From contig NZ_BKZV01000010.1 in assembly GCF_008974285.1 (NCBI RefSeq), positions 1 through 64,000 on the forward strand: a DNA stretch of 64,000 nucleotides. The letters are read 5' to 3'. Source of the DNA: Thermogemmatispora aurantia. GTDB taxonomy: Bacteria > Chloroflexota > Ktedonobacteria > Ktedonobacterales > Ktedonobacteraceae. The notes under the pieces are model-generated. The model saw only the letters and a program-made list of their open reading frames with translations, made no database searches and was not told the DNA's origin. The position numbers and the translations under genes are program-made. Below are positions 7,893-16,787 of the stretch, piece by piece (position 1 is the stretch's first letter; each line of letters starts with the position of its first letter).

Positions 7893-9767
7893 ATGCAGAC
7901 GCAGTTGAATCAGCAGGAGGGTCAGGCAACCGCTCATAGGAAAGATGCTGCTGCCGCCAATTCTATTTTGGTTGCCGACTGCGGCAGCGTGCTAACCAAG
8001 GTTTCATTGCTGGGCCTGGTCGAAGGGCAGTATCGCCTGATGGCGCGCGGCGAGGCTCCAACAACGCTGGCTGCCCCCCAGGAGGATATTACTCGGGGCA
8101 TCGTGCAGGCCATCAACGAGATTGAACTGGTCACAGGGCGGCAAATTATTGTCGATGGCCGTTTACTGGCACCGGAGCAGCCGGATGGCAATGGCGTGGA
8201 TGTCTTTGTGACCACTATTAGCGCCGGTGGCCCGCTTCGTTTGTTAGTGCTGGGTGCAGCCAACCCCACGCTGACAGACCTGGTCCGCCAGGCGGTCTCG
8301 GGCCTCTATGCTGAGACCCATGCCTTGCCCTCCCCGACGTTTACCGCGAGTATGGCCGCCGGTCAGCTCGCGCAGCCGGGCGCGACACCGTTGCCGGGTG
8401 CAGTGCCAGGTGCTGGCCCCGTACCCTGGACTCCCGAACGCCTGGCCCTGGAATGGCGCCGGCAGATCGATCGACTGCGCGAGCTGCAGCCACACGCGGC
8501 TATCATTGTTGGTATGGCTGATGGGCCGACAGGGGCAACTCCTATTCAGGAGGCCTGCCAGCTCCTGGTCAATGCTGCCCAGGAGCAGCGCGAGAAGACG
8601 CGGCTTTTCCCTTTGCCGGTACTCTATGCCGCCGCTCCTCAATATGTGGAAGCCTCACGGCGCCTGATCAACGGCGCTGGCGAGGTGATGCGTTTGGACC
8701 CGCTGGTCTCAGCCTCTAATCTCGGCTCGATCAGTCTGGCCGTCAGCTCGCTCTACGAGCGCTCGATTCTGCGTCGTTTGCCGGGCAGCGAGACCCTCTG
8801 GTCCTGGTCTTCGGCAACCCCTGTGGCGACAGCGACCTCCCTCAGCAGCCTGGTGCGCTTTCTGGCTCACCACTATACAATGAATGTGATGGCGGTCGAT
8901 GCGGGAGGAGCTAATACAACCTTGCTGCTGGCTGGCGAACGCGGGGAGTTTATCCCGATGGTCAATGCGGGCATTGGGGTCGGCTCCGGCCTGGGCGAGT
9001 TGCTGAAGCGCGTCGGCTCTCAGCATATTAGCCGCTGGTTGCCCTTTGATGTCTCCGATGAGGAACTGCGCCAGTTCGTGCTCAATACGATGTTGCACCC
9101 CCACGTGGTCCCCAGCAACCAGCGGGAGCTGCAGATCAGCCAGGCGTTTGCACGTGAGGCGATTCTACTGACCGCCGAAGCACTGAAAGCTGGGTCCCTT
9201 AGCAATTTCTCGCCCGATCTGGTCCTGGCCACTGGCGGCGTGCTGGCGCATGCCCCGCGTCCCGCTCAGGCTGCCTTGATGCTGCTTGATGCCTTGCAGC
9301 CGCGCGGTGTGACCTCGCTGGTGCTGGATCGCACCTTGCTCTTCCAGCAGTTGGGGGCAATTGCCACGGTGAACCCGGTGGCTGCCGTGCAGGTCAATGA
9401 GAACGATGCCGTGACCCATCGCCTGGGAACCTGTGTGATCCCCTATGGAACCCTGCCGCCCGACCAGATTGCGCTGCGGGTCGTTGTGGAGTATAGTAAT
9501 GGACGACAGGTCCAGGTCGAGGTCATGAGCGGCTCGATTGAGGTCATCCCTCTGCGTCTGAATGAGCAGGCACTGCTAACGCTCTATCCTGCCCCAACGG
9601 TCGATGTGGGGCTGGGGCCGGGCGAGCGCGCCCGCGCTGCCGAGGAGATCGATGGTGGGCTGGTGGGCTTGATTATCGATGCCCGCGGTCGCCCCTTGGT
9701 GCTGCCGGCGGATAAGGCCGAACGCCATGCCCGGTTGTTGCAATGGTCTCAGGCCATTGGCGCTTAG
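7893..9767 (+). CDS. GlmL/MutL-family ATPase-fold protein
   Basis: A 624-residue protein of the glutamate mutase accessory family MutL/GlmL (unrelated to mismatch-repair MutL). Members have an actin/Hsp70-like ATPase fold. Visible are the phosphate-1 segment ILVADCGSVLTKVSLLGLV (about residues 26-44), the GEAPTT block, the phosphate-2 segment VMAVDAGGANTTLLLAG (about 331-347) and the adenosine-site segment VLATGGVLAHAPRP (about 446). In glutamate-fermenting bacteria GlmL is linked to the B12-dependent glutamate mutase GlmES; no mutase genes are seen here. Upstream is the LID-repeat zinc-ribbon gene, downstream the KOW-like gene, all on one strand. The function in this setting is unknown. Confidence 0.8.
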   Translation: MQTQLNQQEGQATAHRKDAAAANSILVADCGSVLTKVSLLGLVEGQYRLMARGEAPTTLAAPQEDITRGIVQAINEIELVTGRQIIVDGRLLAPEQPDGNGVDVFVTTISAGGPLRLLVLGAANPTLTDLVRQAVSGLYAETHALPSPTFTASMAAGQLAQPGATPLPGAVPGAGPVPWTPERLALEWRRQIDRLRELQPHAAIIVGMADGPTGATPIQEACQLLVNAAQEQREKTRLFPLPVLYAAAPQYVEASRRLINGAGEVMRLDPLVSASNLGSISLAVSSLYERSILRRLPGSETLWSWSSATPVATATSLSSLVRFLAHHYTMNVMAVDAGGANTTLLLAGERGEFIPMVNAGIGVGSGLGELLKRVGSQHISRWLPFDVSDEELRQFVLNTMLHPHVVPSNQRELQISQAFAREAILLTAEALKAGSLSNFSPDLVLATGGVLAHAPRPAQAALMLLDALQPRGVTSLVLDRTLLFQQLGAIATVNPVAAVQVNENDAVTHRLGTCVIPYGTLPPDQIALRVVVEYSNGRQVQVEVMSGSIEVIPLRLNEQALLTLYPAPTVDVGLGPGERARAAEEIDGGLVGLIIDARGRPLVLPADKAERHARLLQWSQAIGA

Positions 9768-9941
9768 TCGGACACTGGACTGGTCGCCAACCGGCTGGTG
9801 AGCAGTAGCCACTACCGCTCAGATCTGATCTTGTTTATGTGTATTGGTATTGTCGTTGTTGCTGTTCAAACGGTTCTCTGAGGTCCACTGTCGTCGGTGA
9901 TGCTCTTGTGATCTGGCGCGTGCGTGGGAGGCGCCGCTACG

Positions 9942-10985
9942 ATGGCCTATCCTTTGGGGTGGTCTGTACGCTTGCAGGTTGTGGTGCGCAGAGAGCGCTG
10001 GCCCGGTGGCTCGCGCGGAGGAGCGGTGGCGCTGGTCTATCCCGGCCAGATGGTCGAGCCAGACCAGCCGGTGATCCGGCTGAAGCGTGAAGAGCGCGGC
10101 GAGGAGCTAGGTGGTCTTCTTCGCCTCTCGCTACCAGCGGTAACGCGGAAGCTACCGGCAATCCACCCAACGAGTGCGCATCACCTGAGCGATACGCAAA
10201 CGGCGCTGGCTGTGCCTGCTCTGGGTGAGGAGACAGTGCCGGCTGGCCTGCGGGGACGTGTTGTCGATGTGACGGCTCGTGGTGGGGTGGTGATCGAAAG
10301 TCCGGTGGTGGCTATCCAGGGAGTGCTCGGTGCTGGCCCCCAGGTGGCTGGTGTGCTGACGCTCTGGCAGGCTCTGGGCAACGGCGGTTCACGTTCGGTG
10401 CAGCCTATTCCTCCCGGCGCTATTCTGGTAGTACCTGGCCCGCTAAGCTTTCTTCTGCTGCGTCATGCTCTCAATTCCGGCGTAGTTGGCATTATCGCCA
10501 GCAGCATCTTTCTGCGCGATCTTGAAGGCTTCCTTCATGCCGACCTGCTGGAGTTGGTGAACAGTCCGGGCGGTGAAGATCTGCAATCCCGCTTGCCGCC
10601 CCTGACGATTATGTTAACGGAGGGCCTGGGGAGTTTGGCGATGCCCGCACGCCTGTTGCAGCTGCTGAGTTGCTATCAGGGACGGGTGGCTCTCCTCTCG
10701 GGTTTTACATCAGTTCGACGGCATGCGCTGCCGGAGCTGCTGATCTCCCTTACCGCTGCCGAGGCTGAGGCCCTCCCTCGCCAGGAGCCAGATCTGGCGC
10801 TGGTACCCGGGGCGCGAGTGCGTGTCTGCTCTGGCGACTACTGCGGCAGGACGGGCGAGGTGCTCTCGCTCTTCCTCCATCGTCAGCGCCTTCCCTCTGG
10901 GGTACGTGCTCAGGCCGCTCGTGTGCTTCTGGAGGAGGGCGAGGTGATCGTAGCGGCTCTTTCCTGCCTCGATCGCATCGGGTAG
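9942..10985 (+). CDS. Hypothetical protein with KOW-like C-terminal module
   Basis: A 347-residue, beta-rich protein of unknown function. Near the N terminus RGGAVALVYPGQMVEPDQP resembles the hairpin of a barrel-sandwich (lipoyl/HlyD-like) fold, and a similar G-rich strand pattern recurs around residues 100-130 (RGRVVDVTARGGVVIESPVV). The C terminus, LVPGARVRVCSGDYCGRTGEV, reads like a KOW motif as in NusG/L24 proteins. ATG at 9942 is chosen because GGGAGG lies eight or so bases upstream; a GTG at 9924 would overlap that site. It follows the MutL-like gene by 174 bases. The co-location suggests a shared role, but no function can be assigned. Confidence 0.7.
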   Translation: MAYPLGWSVRLQVVVRRERWPGGSRGGAVALVYPGQMVEPDQPVIRLKREERGEELGGLLRLSLPAVTRKLPAIHPTSAHHLSDTQTALAVPALGEETVPAGLRGRVVDVTARGGVVIESPVVAIQGVLGAGPQVAGVLTLWQALGNGGSRSVQPIPPGAILVVPGPLSFLLLRHALNSGVVGIIASSIFLRDLEGFLHADLLELVNSPGGEDLQSRLPPLTIMLTEGLGSLAMPARLLQLLSCYQGRVALLSGFTSVRRHALPELLISLTAAEAEALPRQEPDLALVPGARVRVCSGDYCGRTGEVLSLFLHRQRLPSGVRAQAARVLLEEGEVIVAALSCLDRIG

Positions 10986-11100
10986 ATCCGCGGCGGCTCT
11001 CTCCTATGGGGAGTGCACTCTTTCTCGCTAACCGTTGCTCGTCCGTGTTTCTTTTTTGTGTTGGTCGAGCGAGCGAGTTGCAAAAAGCTGAGGTGTTGTC

Positions 11101-11859
11101 TTGGCTGCCAGTGATTGGAATGCGGCCCTCTATGATGCGAAGCATGCCTTTGTCTTTGCCTATGGCAGCAGCCTGGTAGAGCTGCTGGCGCCACGCCCGG
11201 GCGAGCTGATCCTGGATGTGGGTTGTGGAACGGGCCATCTGACGGCCACCATTGCGCGCAGTGGCGCTCAGGTGGTGGGTCTCGACCGTTCGCCGGCGAT
11301 GATCGAGGTCGCTCGCCAACACTATCCAGACCTCGAATGGCACTTAGGCGATATTCGCTCCTTTCTCTATCCGCGTCCCTTTGATGCCATCTTCTCCAAC
11401 GCCACCCTGCACTGGATACCCGAGGCCGAGGTGGTAGTCGCAGCACTGGCGCGCTTGCTCAAACCAGGCGGGCGCCTGGTGCTGGAGATGGGAGGGCGCG
11501 GTAACGTAGCGGCCCTCTGCGCTGCCGTGCAGGAGGTACTGCAGGAGCGGCTGGCAGTGACGCCGCCCAATCCCTGGTATTTTCCTGCTCTAGGGGAATA
11601 TGCTGCCTTGCTGGAGGCTCACGGCTTCGAGGTCCAGGCTGCCTGGCTCTTTGAACGACCAACGGCCCTGGAGGAAGGTGAGCAAGGGCTGCGCCTCTGG
11701 CTGGAGATGTTTGGCTCTGCGCTGCTGGAGGTGGTACCTGCAGACCGTAAGGAGGAGATCCTGACTGCGATCGAGGCCAAGGTCCGCCCGGCTCTCTTCA
11801 GAGAGGGACGCTGGGAGCTGGATTATCGCCGTCTGCGCCTGCTGGCTCGCCGTCTTTGA
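11101..11859 (+). CDS. Class I SAM-dependent methyltransferase
   Basis: A 252-residue protein with the seven-strand methyltransferase signature: LDVGCGTGHLTATIA (motif I, residues about 38-52), VVGLDRSPAMIEVA (motif post I), GDIRSFLYPRPFDAIFSNATLHWI (motif II/III region) and a LLKPGGRLVLEM strand. The pattern NATLHWI resembles trans-aconitate methyltransferase-like proteins. The substrate cannot be told. The start is TTG, with GAGGTG nine bases upstream and no better in-frame codon before the conserved core. It converges on gpmI, and the intervening 112 bases carry the DnaA-box cluster. Confidence 0.85.
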   Translation: MAASDWNAALYDAKHAFVFAYGSSLVELLAPRPGELILDVGCGTGHLTATIARSGAQVVGLDRSPAMIEVARQHYPDLEWHLGDIRSFLYPRPFDAIFSNATLHWIPEAEVVVAALARLLKPGGRLVLEMGGRGNVAALCAAVQEVLQERLAVTPPNPWYFPALGEYAALLEAHGFEVQAAWLFERPTALEEGEQGLRLWLEMFGSALLEVVPADRKEEILTAIEAKVRPALFREGRWELDYRRLRLLARRL

Positions 11860-11881
11860 GGGGACCGTTCTTCCCTCAGAG

Positions 11882-11965
11882 TTATCCACACCGGTGGAGA
11901 GTTATCCACATATGTCACCACAAGATGTGGATAACTCCCCCGATTCCACCACAAGATGTGGATAA
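11882..11965. promoter_or_regulatory. Cluster of four perfect DnaA boxes
   Basis: Four exact copies of the consensus DnaA box TTATCCACA lie within 84 bases: forward at 11882-11890 and 11902-11910, reverse at 11926-11934 and 11957-11965. The two forward boxes are 20 bases apart within a 13-base direct repeat (11878-11890, 11898-11910). The two reverse boxes sit in a 22-base direct repeat (11916-11937, 11947-11968) at 31-base spacing. Forward and reverse pairs can also form an inverted repeat. The cluster occupies the gap between two convergent genes, so it is not a promoter. It could titrate DnaA (datA-like), be an accessory origin element, or act as a terminator. Confidence 0.8.
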
Positions 11966-11971
11966 CTCTGT

Positions 11972-13561
<1,590 letters not shown>

Positions 13562-13605
13562 CGTTCCTCGTTCTGCTCCAGTCGAAAAGTTAAGAGGTGT
13601 GTCCT

Positions 13606-13634
13606 ATTGTATCATGGCCGCCGCTGACCTTCAG
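13606..13634 (-). promoter_or_regulatory. Putative promoter of gpmI
   Basis: On the minus strand: CTGAAG (13634-13629), 17 bases, TACAAT (13611-13606). The -10 matches five of six consensus bases, the -35 only three. It gives a leader of about 38 bases before the gpmI start. Confidence 0.4.
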
Positions 13635-13751
13635 CAGGCTGCAACCAAAAGCTGCGGGGCTGGCACTGGTCAGAGCGAACGGAGAGCAGAAGAGACGACA
13701 GGCTGTCTGGCCGGACAGGCAAAGCTGGCTATCGCCTGTGGCCAGAGGCCA

Positions 13752-13760
13752 TGATATAAT
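13752..13760 (+). promoter_or_regulatory. Extended -10 promoter upstream of the CCA-adding enzyme gene
   Basis: TGATATAAT at 13752-13760 is an extended -10 element (TGn plus perfect TATAAT). No good -35 is present, as is common for this class. Transcription would begin near 13767 and leave a leader of about 160 bases in which no riboswitch was recognised. Confidence 0.5.
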
Positions 13761-13929
13761 AAATCCGTTGCACTTGCTGTAACCTGTCCTGGATCAGGCA
13801 GAGAGGCAGATCGCTTCCAGCAATTCCCCCGCCAACATCGCTAAAGCTCGAAGAAGGAGAAAACCAATCGTAGCGAACCAGCATAGGAACGACTCTATTA
13901 GGGAAGGGAAGCGAATATACACATATTCG

Positions 13930-15396
13930 ATGCGAGAAATCATTTTAGAACTGGCCCGGATCTTTCGCGCACACAACAAACAGCTGTATATGGTGGGGGG
14001 GACAGTGCGCGATGTGCTGCTCGGGCGCAGTGAGTCAAGCGATGCCGACTTGGCGACAGATGCCCGCCCCGATGAGATCAAGCGCCTGGTAGGGCCGACG
14101 AAGCCGACGGCGATAGTCCTGGTAGGGGAGCGCTTTGGCACGGTGCGCCTCCACTACGGTGAACATATTATTGAGATTACGACCTTCCGCGATGAGCGCT
14201 ACAACCCGGATTCGCGCAAGCCGGAGGTCTGCTTTGGCACCGTCCTAGAGGAGGATCTGCGTCGGCGTGATTTTACGATCAATGCGATGGCCTATGATCC
14301 CCTGACTGGCCAGCTCTATGACCCGTTCGGCGGGCGCCTCGATCTGGCGCGACGTCTCTTACGCGCTGTCGGCAACGAGCCTGATAAACGCTTCGATGAG
14401 GACCCGCTCCGCCTCCTGCGCGCTGTGCGTCTGGCGGCCCAGCTCAATTTTACCATCGAGGAGGAGACGCGCCGCGCTATCATCCGTCAGGCAAGCAAGC
14501 TACAAAAGATTAGCCGCGAGCGCATTCGAGACGAGATGCATAAGCTGTTGCTCTCGCCTCATCCGGCACGTGGCCTGGATCTGCTGGTCGAGCTGGGACT
14601 GATGCAGTGGATTATTCCTGAAGTACTGGAGCTGCGCGGCGTGAGCCAGCAGCAGAGCCAGCGGAGCGTCCCTTCGAAGGATGTCTATGCGCACGTGCTG
14701 CGCGTCGTAGAGCGCACTTCGCCGCGCCCGGTAGCCCGGTGGAGCGCGCTGCTGCACGATATTGCCAAGCCGCGTACACGCACGGTCGAGGATGGCAAGG
14801 TGCATTTCTTCGGCCATGAGGAGGTCGGGGCGACGATGGCCCGCGATATCTTGCGTCGCCTCCACTTCGATCGCGATTTCTGCGAGCGCGTTGCGCGCGT
14901 GGTTCGGCTGCATATGCGCGCCAATGCCTATAGCTCTGATTGGACCGATGGGGCAGTACGTCGTCTGATGCTGGAGGCCAACGATGATCTGGAAGATTTG
15001 CTGGATCTCTCTCGGGCCGATATTACCAGCTACCGCGCCGATAAGGTTTCACGCGCCGCCGCTCGCGTTGTGGAACTGGCCGAGCGCTGCCGTCGCTTGA
15101 AGGAGGAAGCCGAGCGCGTGCCGCTGAAAAGCCCGCTGGATGGCCATGAGCTGATGGCGATGTTTGGGCGCGGCCCCGGTCCCTGGCTACGACCCCTGAA
15201 GGACTATCTGCTCAGTCTGGTTATCGATGGAGTGCTGGCCCCCGACGATAAGGAGCGCGCCGCTCAGTTCGCCAGGGAATTCGTGGCTCATCAAGAGCAA
15301 CAGGATCATTTACAGCAGAAACAGCAATATGCTCAAGAACAAGAGCAGAGACAGCAGGAAGAGCAACATGAGGGTGTGAGCCATGCCAAAGAATAA
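13930..15396 (+). CDS. cca: CCA-adding enzyme / tRNA nucleotidyltransferase with HD domain
   Basis: This 488-residue protein adds or repairs the CCA end of tRNAs. Residues 1-150 form the class II nucleotidyltransferase head: YMVGGTVRDVLLG (20-32), the catalytic pair Asp38/Asp40 in SSDADLATDA, and RRDFTINAMAYD (about 115-126). Then come the RFDEDPLRLLRAVRLAAQL helix and a C-terminal HD domain with LLHDIAKPRT and FFGHEEVGA. HD-bearing members often also have phosphohydrolase activity. The last 50 residues are Gln/Glu-rich. Both tRNA genes in this window lack an encoded CCA. No clear ribosome binding site precedes the ATG. The next gene starts inside its last codons. Confidence 0.93.
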   Translation: MREIILELARIFRAHNKQLYMVGGTVRDVLLGRSESSDADLATDARPDEIKRLVGPTKPTAIVLVGERFGTVRLHYGEHIIEITTFRDERYNPDSRKPEVCFGTVLEEDLRRRDFTINAMAYDPLTGQLYDPFGGRLDLARRLLRAVGNEPDKRFDEDPLRLLRAVRLAAQLNFTIEEETRRAIIRQASKLQKISRERIRDEMHKLLLSPHPARGLDLLVELGLMQWIIPEVLELRGVSQQQSQRSVPSKDVYAHVLRVVERTSPRPVARWSALLHDIAKPRTRTVEDGKVHFFGHEEVGATMARDILRRLHFDRDFCERVARVVRLHMRANAYSSDWTDGAVRRLMLEANDDLEDLLDLSRADITSYRADKVSRAAARVVELAERCRRLKEEAERVPLKSPLDGHELMAMFGRGPGPWLRPLKDYLLSLVIDGVLAPDDKERAAQFAREFVAHQEQQDHLQQKQQYAQEQEQRQQEEQHEGVSHAKE

Positions 15397-15886
15397 ACCA
15401 GGAGCACAAACGCAGTCGCAGGCGCAGGCTGCTGCCTCGCCCCCATCTCCCTCTTCATCTGCCTCCCAGAAGCTAAAGGCTGGTGAGCAGCCCGCCGAGG
15501 CTCGCAAGGGACGGCAAGAGCAGAAGCCCCGCATCGGCGGCCCTGCAGTGCCAGGAGCGAAGTCTACGCTACCGCGCACGGCCACAGCGACTGATCCCCA
15601 ACAGCAGCAGTATGAGAGCATGAATCGGGAGATGCGTCGTCGCCTGCGCCAGATGAAGGCCGGTCCCTATAGCGAGGCCCCTTCTCCTGCCGAGAAGTAT
15701 CGTAAAAAACTAGAGAAGCAAAAGCGGAAAAAAGAGCAGCAAAAGAAAGCCGTTGAAAGAATTGCCGAGACGGCTCCGCGTCAGATCCACCTGGGGCGCC
15801 GCCTGATCTATTTCGTGGTCGCCATTGTGCTGGTCCTGGTCGTGGTAATTGTTCTGGCCGTACTGCATCACTTCGGCGTCTTCTAG
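15383..15886 (+). CDS. Hypothetical protein with C-terminal membrane anchor
   Basis: A 167-residue protein that overlaps the end of cca by 14 bases, so translation is likely coupled. Residues 1-75 are Gln/Ala/Ser/Pro-rich and presumably disordered; 76-135 are strongly charged, with a Lys-rich helix (YRKKLEKQKRKKEQQKKA, about 107-124). A single hydrophobic segment (about 141-165, LIYFVVAIVLVLVVVIVLAV) ends the protein, leaving a short tail. This is the layout of a tail-anchored cytosolic protein. No family is recognised. Confidence 0.72.
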   Translation: MPKNKPGAQTQSQAQAAASPPSPSSSASQKLKAGEQPAEARKGRQEQKPRIGGPAVPGAKSTLPRTATATDPQQQQYESMNREMRRRLRQMKAGPYSEAPSPAEKYRKKLEKQKRKKEQQKKAVERIAETAPRQIHLGRRLIYFVVAIVLVLVVVIVLAVLHHFGVF

Positions 15887-15984
15887 CGTGTGCTCAGCTT
15901 ATGCTACTTGGGCTGAGACGCTGAGGCCCCTGCGCTCGTGTCTTACCTGTTTTCTCCACTGATGTTCGTTGTCTTGCGCGGTCC

Positions 15985-16668
15985 TCAGAGTAGCTTGCGG
16001 TGGAGGATAGAGATCAGCGTATCGGTCAGAGTAAGAATTTCCTCGAACTGACGCGCCTGCTCCTCCAGAGGAAGGCTGCGGCTCTGCCACCGGGGGAGCA
16101 GGGATTGCTCGAAGGCGGCGATCTCGCTGCGTACCAGCTGGCGCAGGTGAAAGCGAATGAGAGTGACCAGGGCCAGCGGCAGGCCCAGCTCCATCAGCCG
16201 GCGATAGAGTTCGACCAGCAGAAGATCATCTCCGGTAAACAGAACCTGTTCGCCTTCCTGCACGGGAAAAAGCAGCTCCAGCCGTAGCAGCTCATCGAGC
16301 AGCGCGGGCGAGATGCCTGTCTGCTCAAGCAGCAGTTCGCGGCTGAAGCGCGTCTCCTGACTGCTTGTTGCCAGAGGGCGCAGGAGCCTCTGCTTCAGGG
16401 CCAGATTCATCTGGATTTCGCCATGTTGGGCGCGAATCTCCAGCAACTGTCTGATCAGGTCAAGTGGCAGGTTATGCTTCTCTTTCAGCTCTTTGATCAG
16501 GGTCAGGACGCGCACGTGTTCCCCACTGTAGTAGGCGACGCGGCCTCGCTTCTGGGGTGGTGGCAGCAGACCCTGCGTATTGTAGAAGCGGATGGTGCGG
16601 CTGGGTATGCCTGTCACCTGCGATAATTCATCTATACTCAGCTCTCGCTCGATATCTTCTTGCTGCAA
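15985..16668 (-). CDS. MerR-family transcriptional regulator
   Basis: A 227-residue regulator. The N terminus LSIDELSQVTGIPSRTIRFY (residues 9-28) is the winged helix-turn-helix of MerR proteins, followed by NTQGLLPPPQKRGRVAYYSGEHV and a dimerisation helix with RLLEIRAQHG. The C-terminal 130 residues are Leu-rich and helical, with no metal-binding Cys pattern, so the ligand is unknown. It lies 119 bases downstream of the APC permease gene on the same strand and may be co-transcribed with it. Between them sits an 8-base inverted repeat that could be an operator. Confidence 0.85.
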   Translation of the reverse strand: MQQEDIERELSIDELSQVTGIPSRTIRFYNTQGLLPPPQKRGRVAYYSGEHVRVLTLIKELKEKHNLPLDLIRQLLEIRAQHGEIQMNLALKQRLLRPLATSSQETRFSRELLLEQTGISPALLDELLRLELLFPVQEGEQVLFTGDDLLLVELYRRLMELGLPLALVTLIRFHLRQLVRSEIAAFEQSLLPRWQSRSLPLEEQARQFEEILTLTDTLISILHRKLL

Positions 16669-16681
16669 GGAAAGCGGACCT

Positions 16682-16731
16682 CGGCACGTGTGAGATAGTT
16701 GCTGTTACATATAACGTGCCGCTGGCCCGCT
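16682..16731. repeat. Inverted repeat upstream of the MerR gene
   Basis: CGGCACGT (16682-16689) and its exact reverse complement ACGTGCCG (16724-16731) are separated by 34 bases directly upstream of the MerR-family start. The position suits an autoregulatory site, but MerR operators are normally more compact, so this may be chance or a hairpin in a transcript. Confidence 0.35.
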
Positions 16732-16787
16732 TTCAAGACTCGCCGGACCACAGGCGAGTGAGCGCTTCGCTGCCGGCCAGCGCTCGC

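Noticed and set aside
7893..9767. Mismatch-repair protein MutL
   Set aside because: The name is shared, but the sequence has actin-like ATPase phosphate motifs and lacks the GHKL motifs of repair MutL.
11878..11968. Full replication origin (oriC)
   Set aside because: Four DnaA boxes alone are not enough: no AT-rich unwinding element beside them, and dnaA, dnaN, recF, gyrB or rpmH are not nearby.
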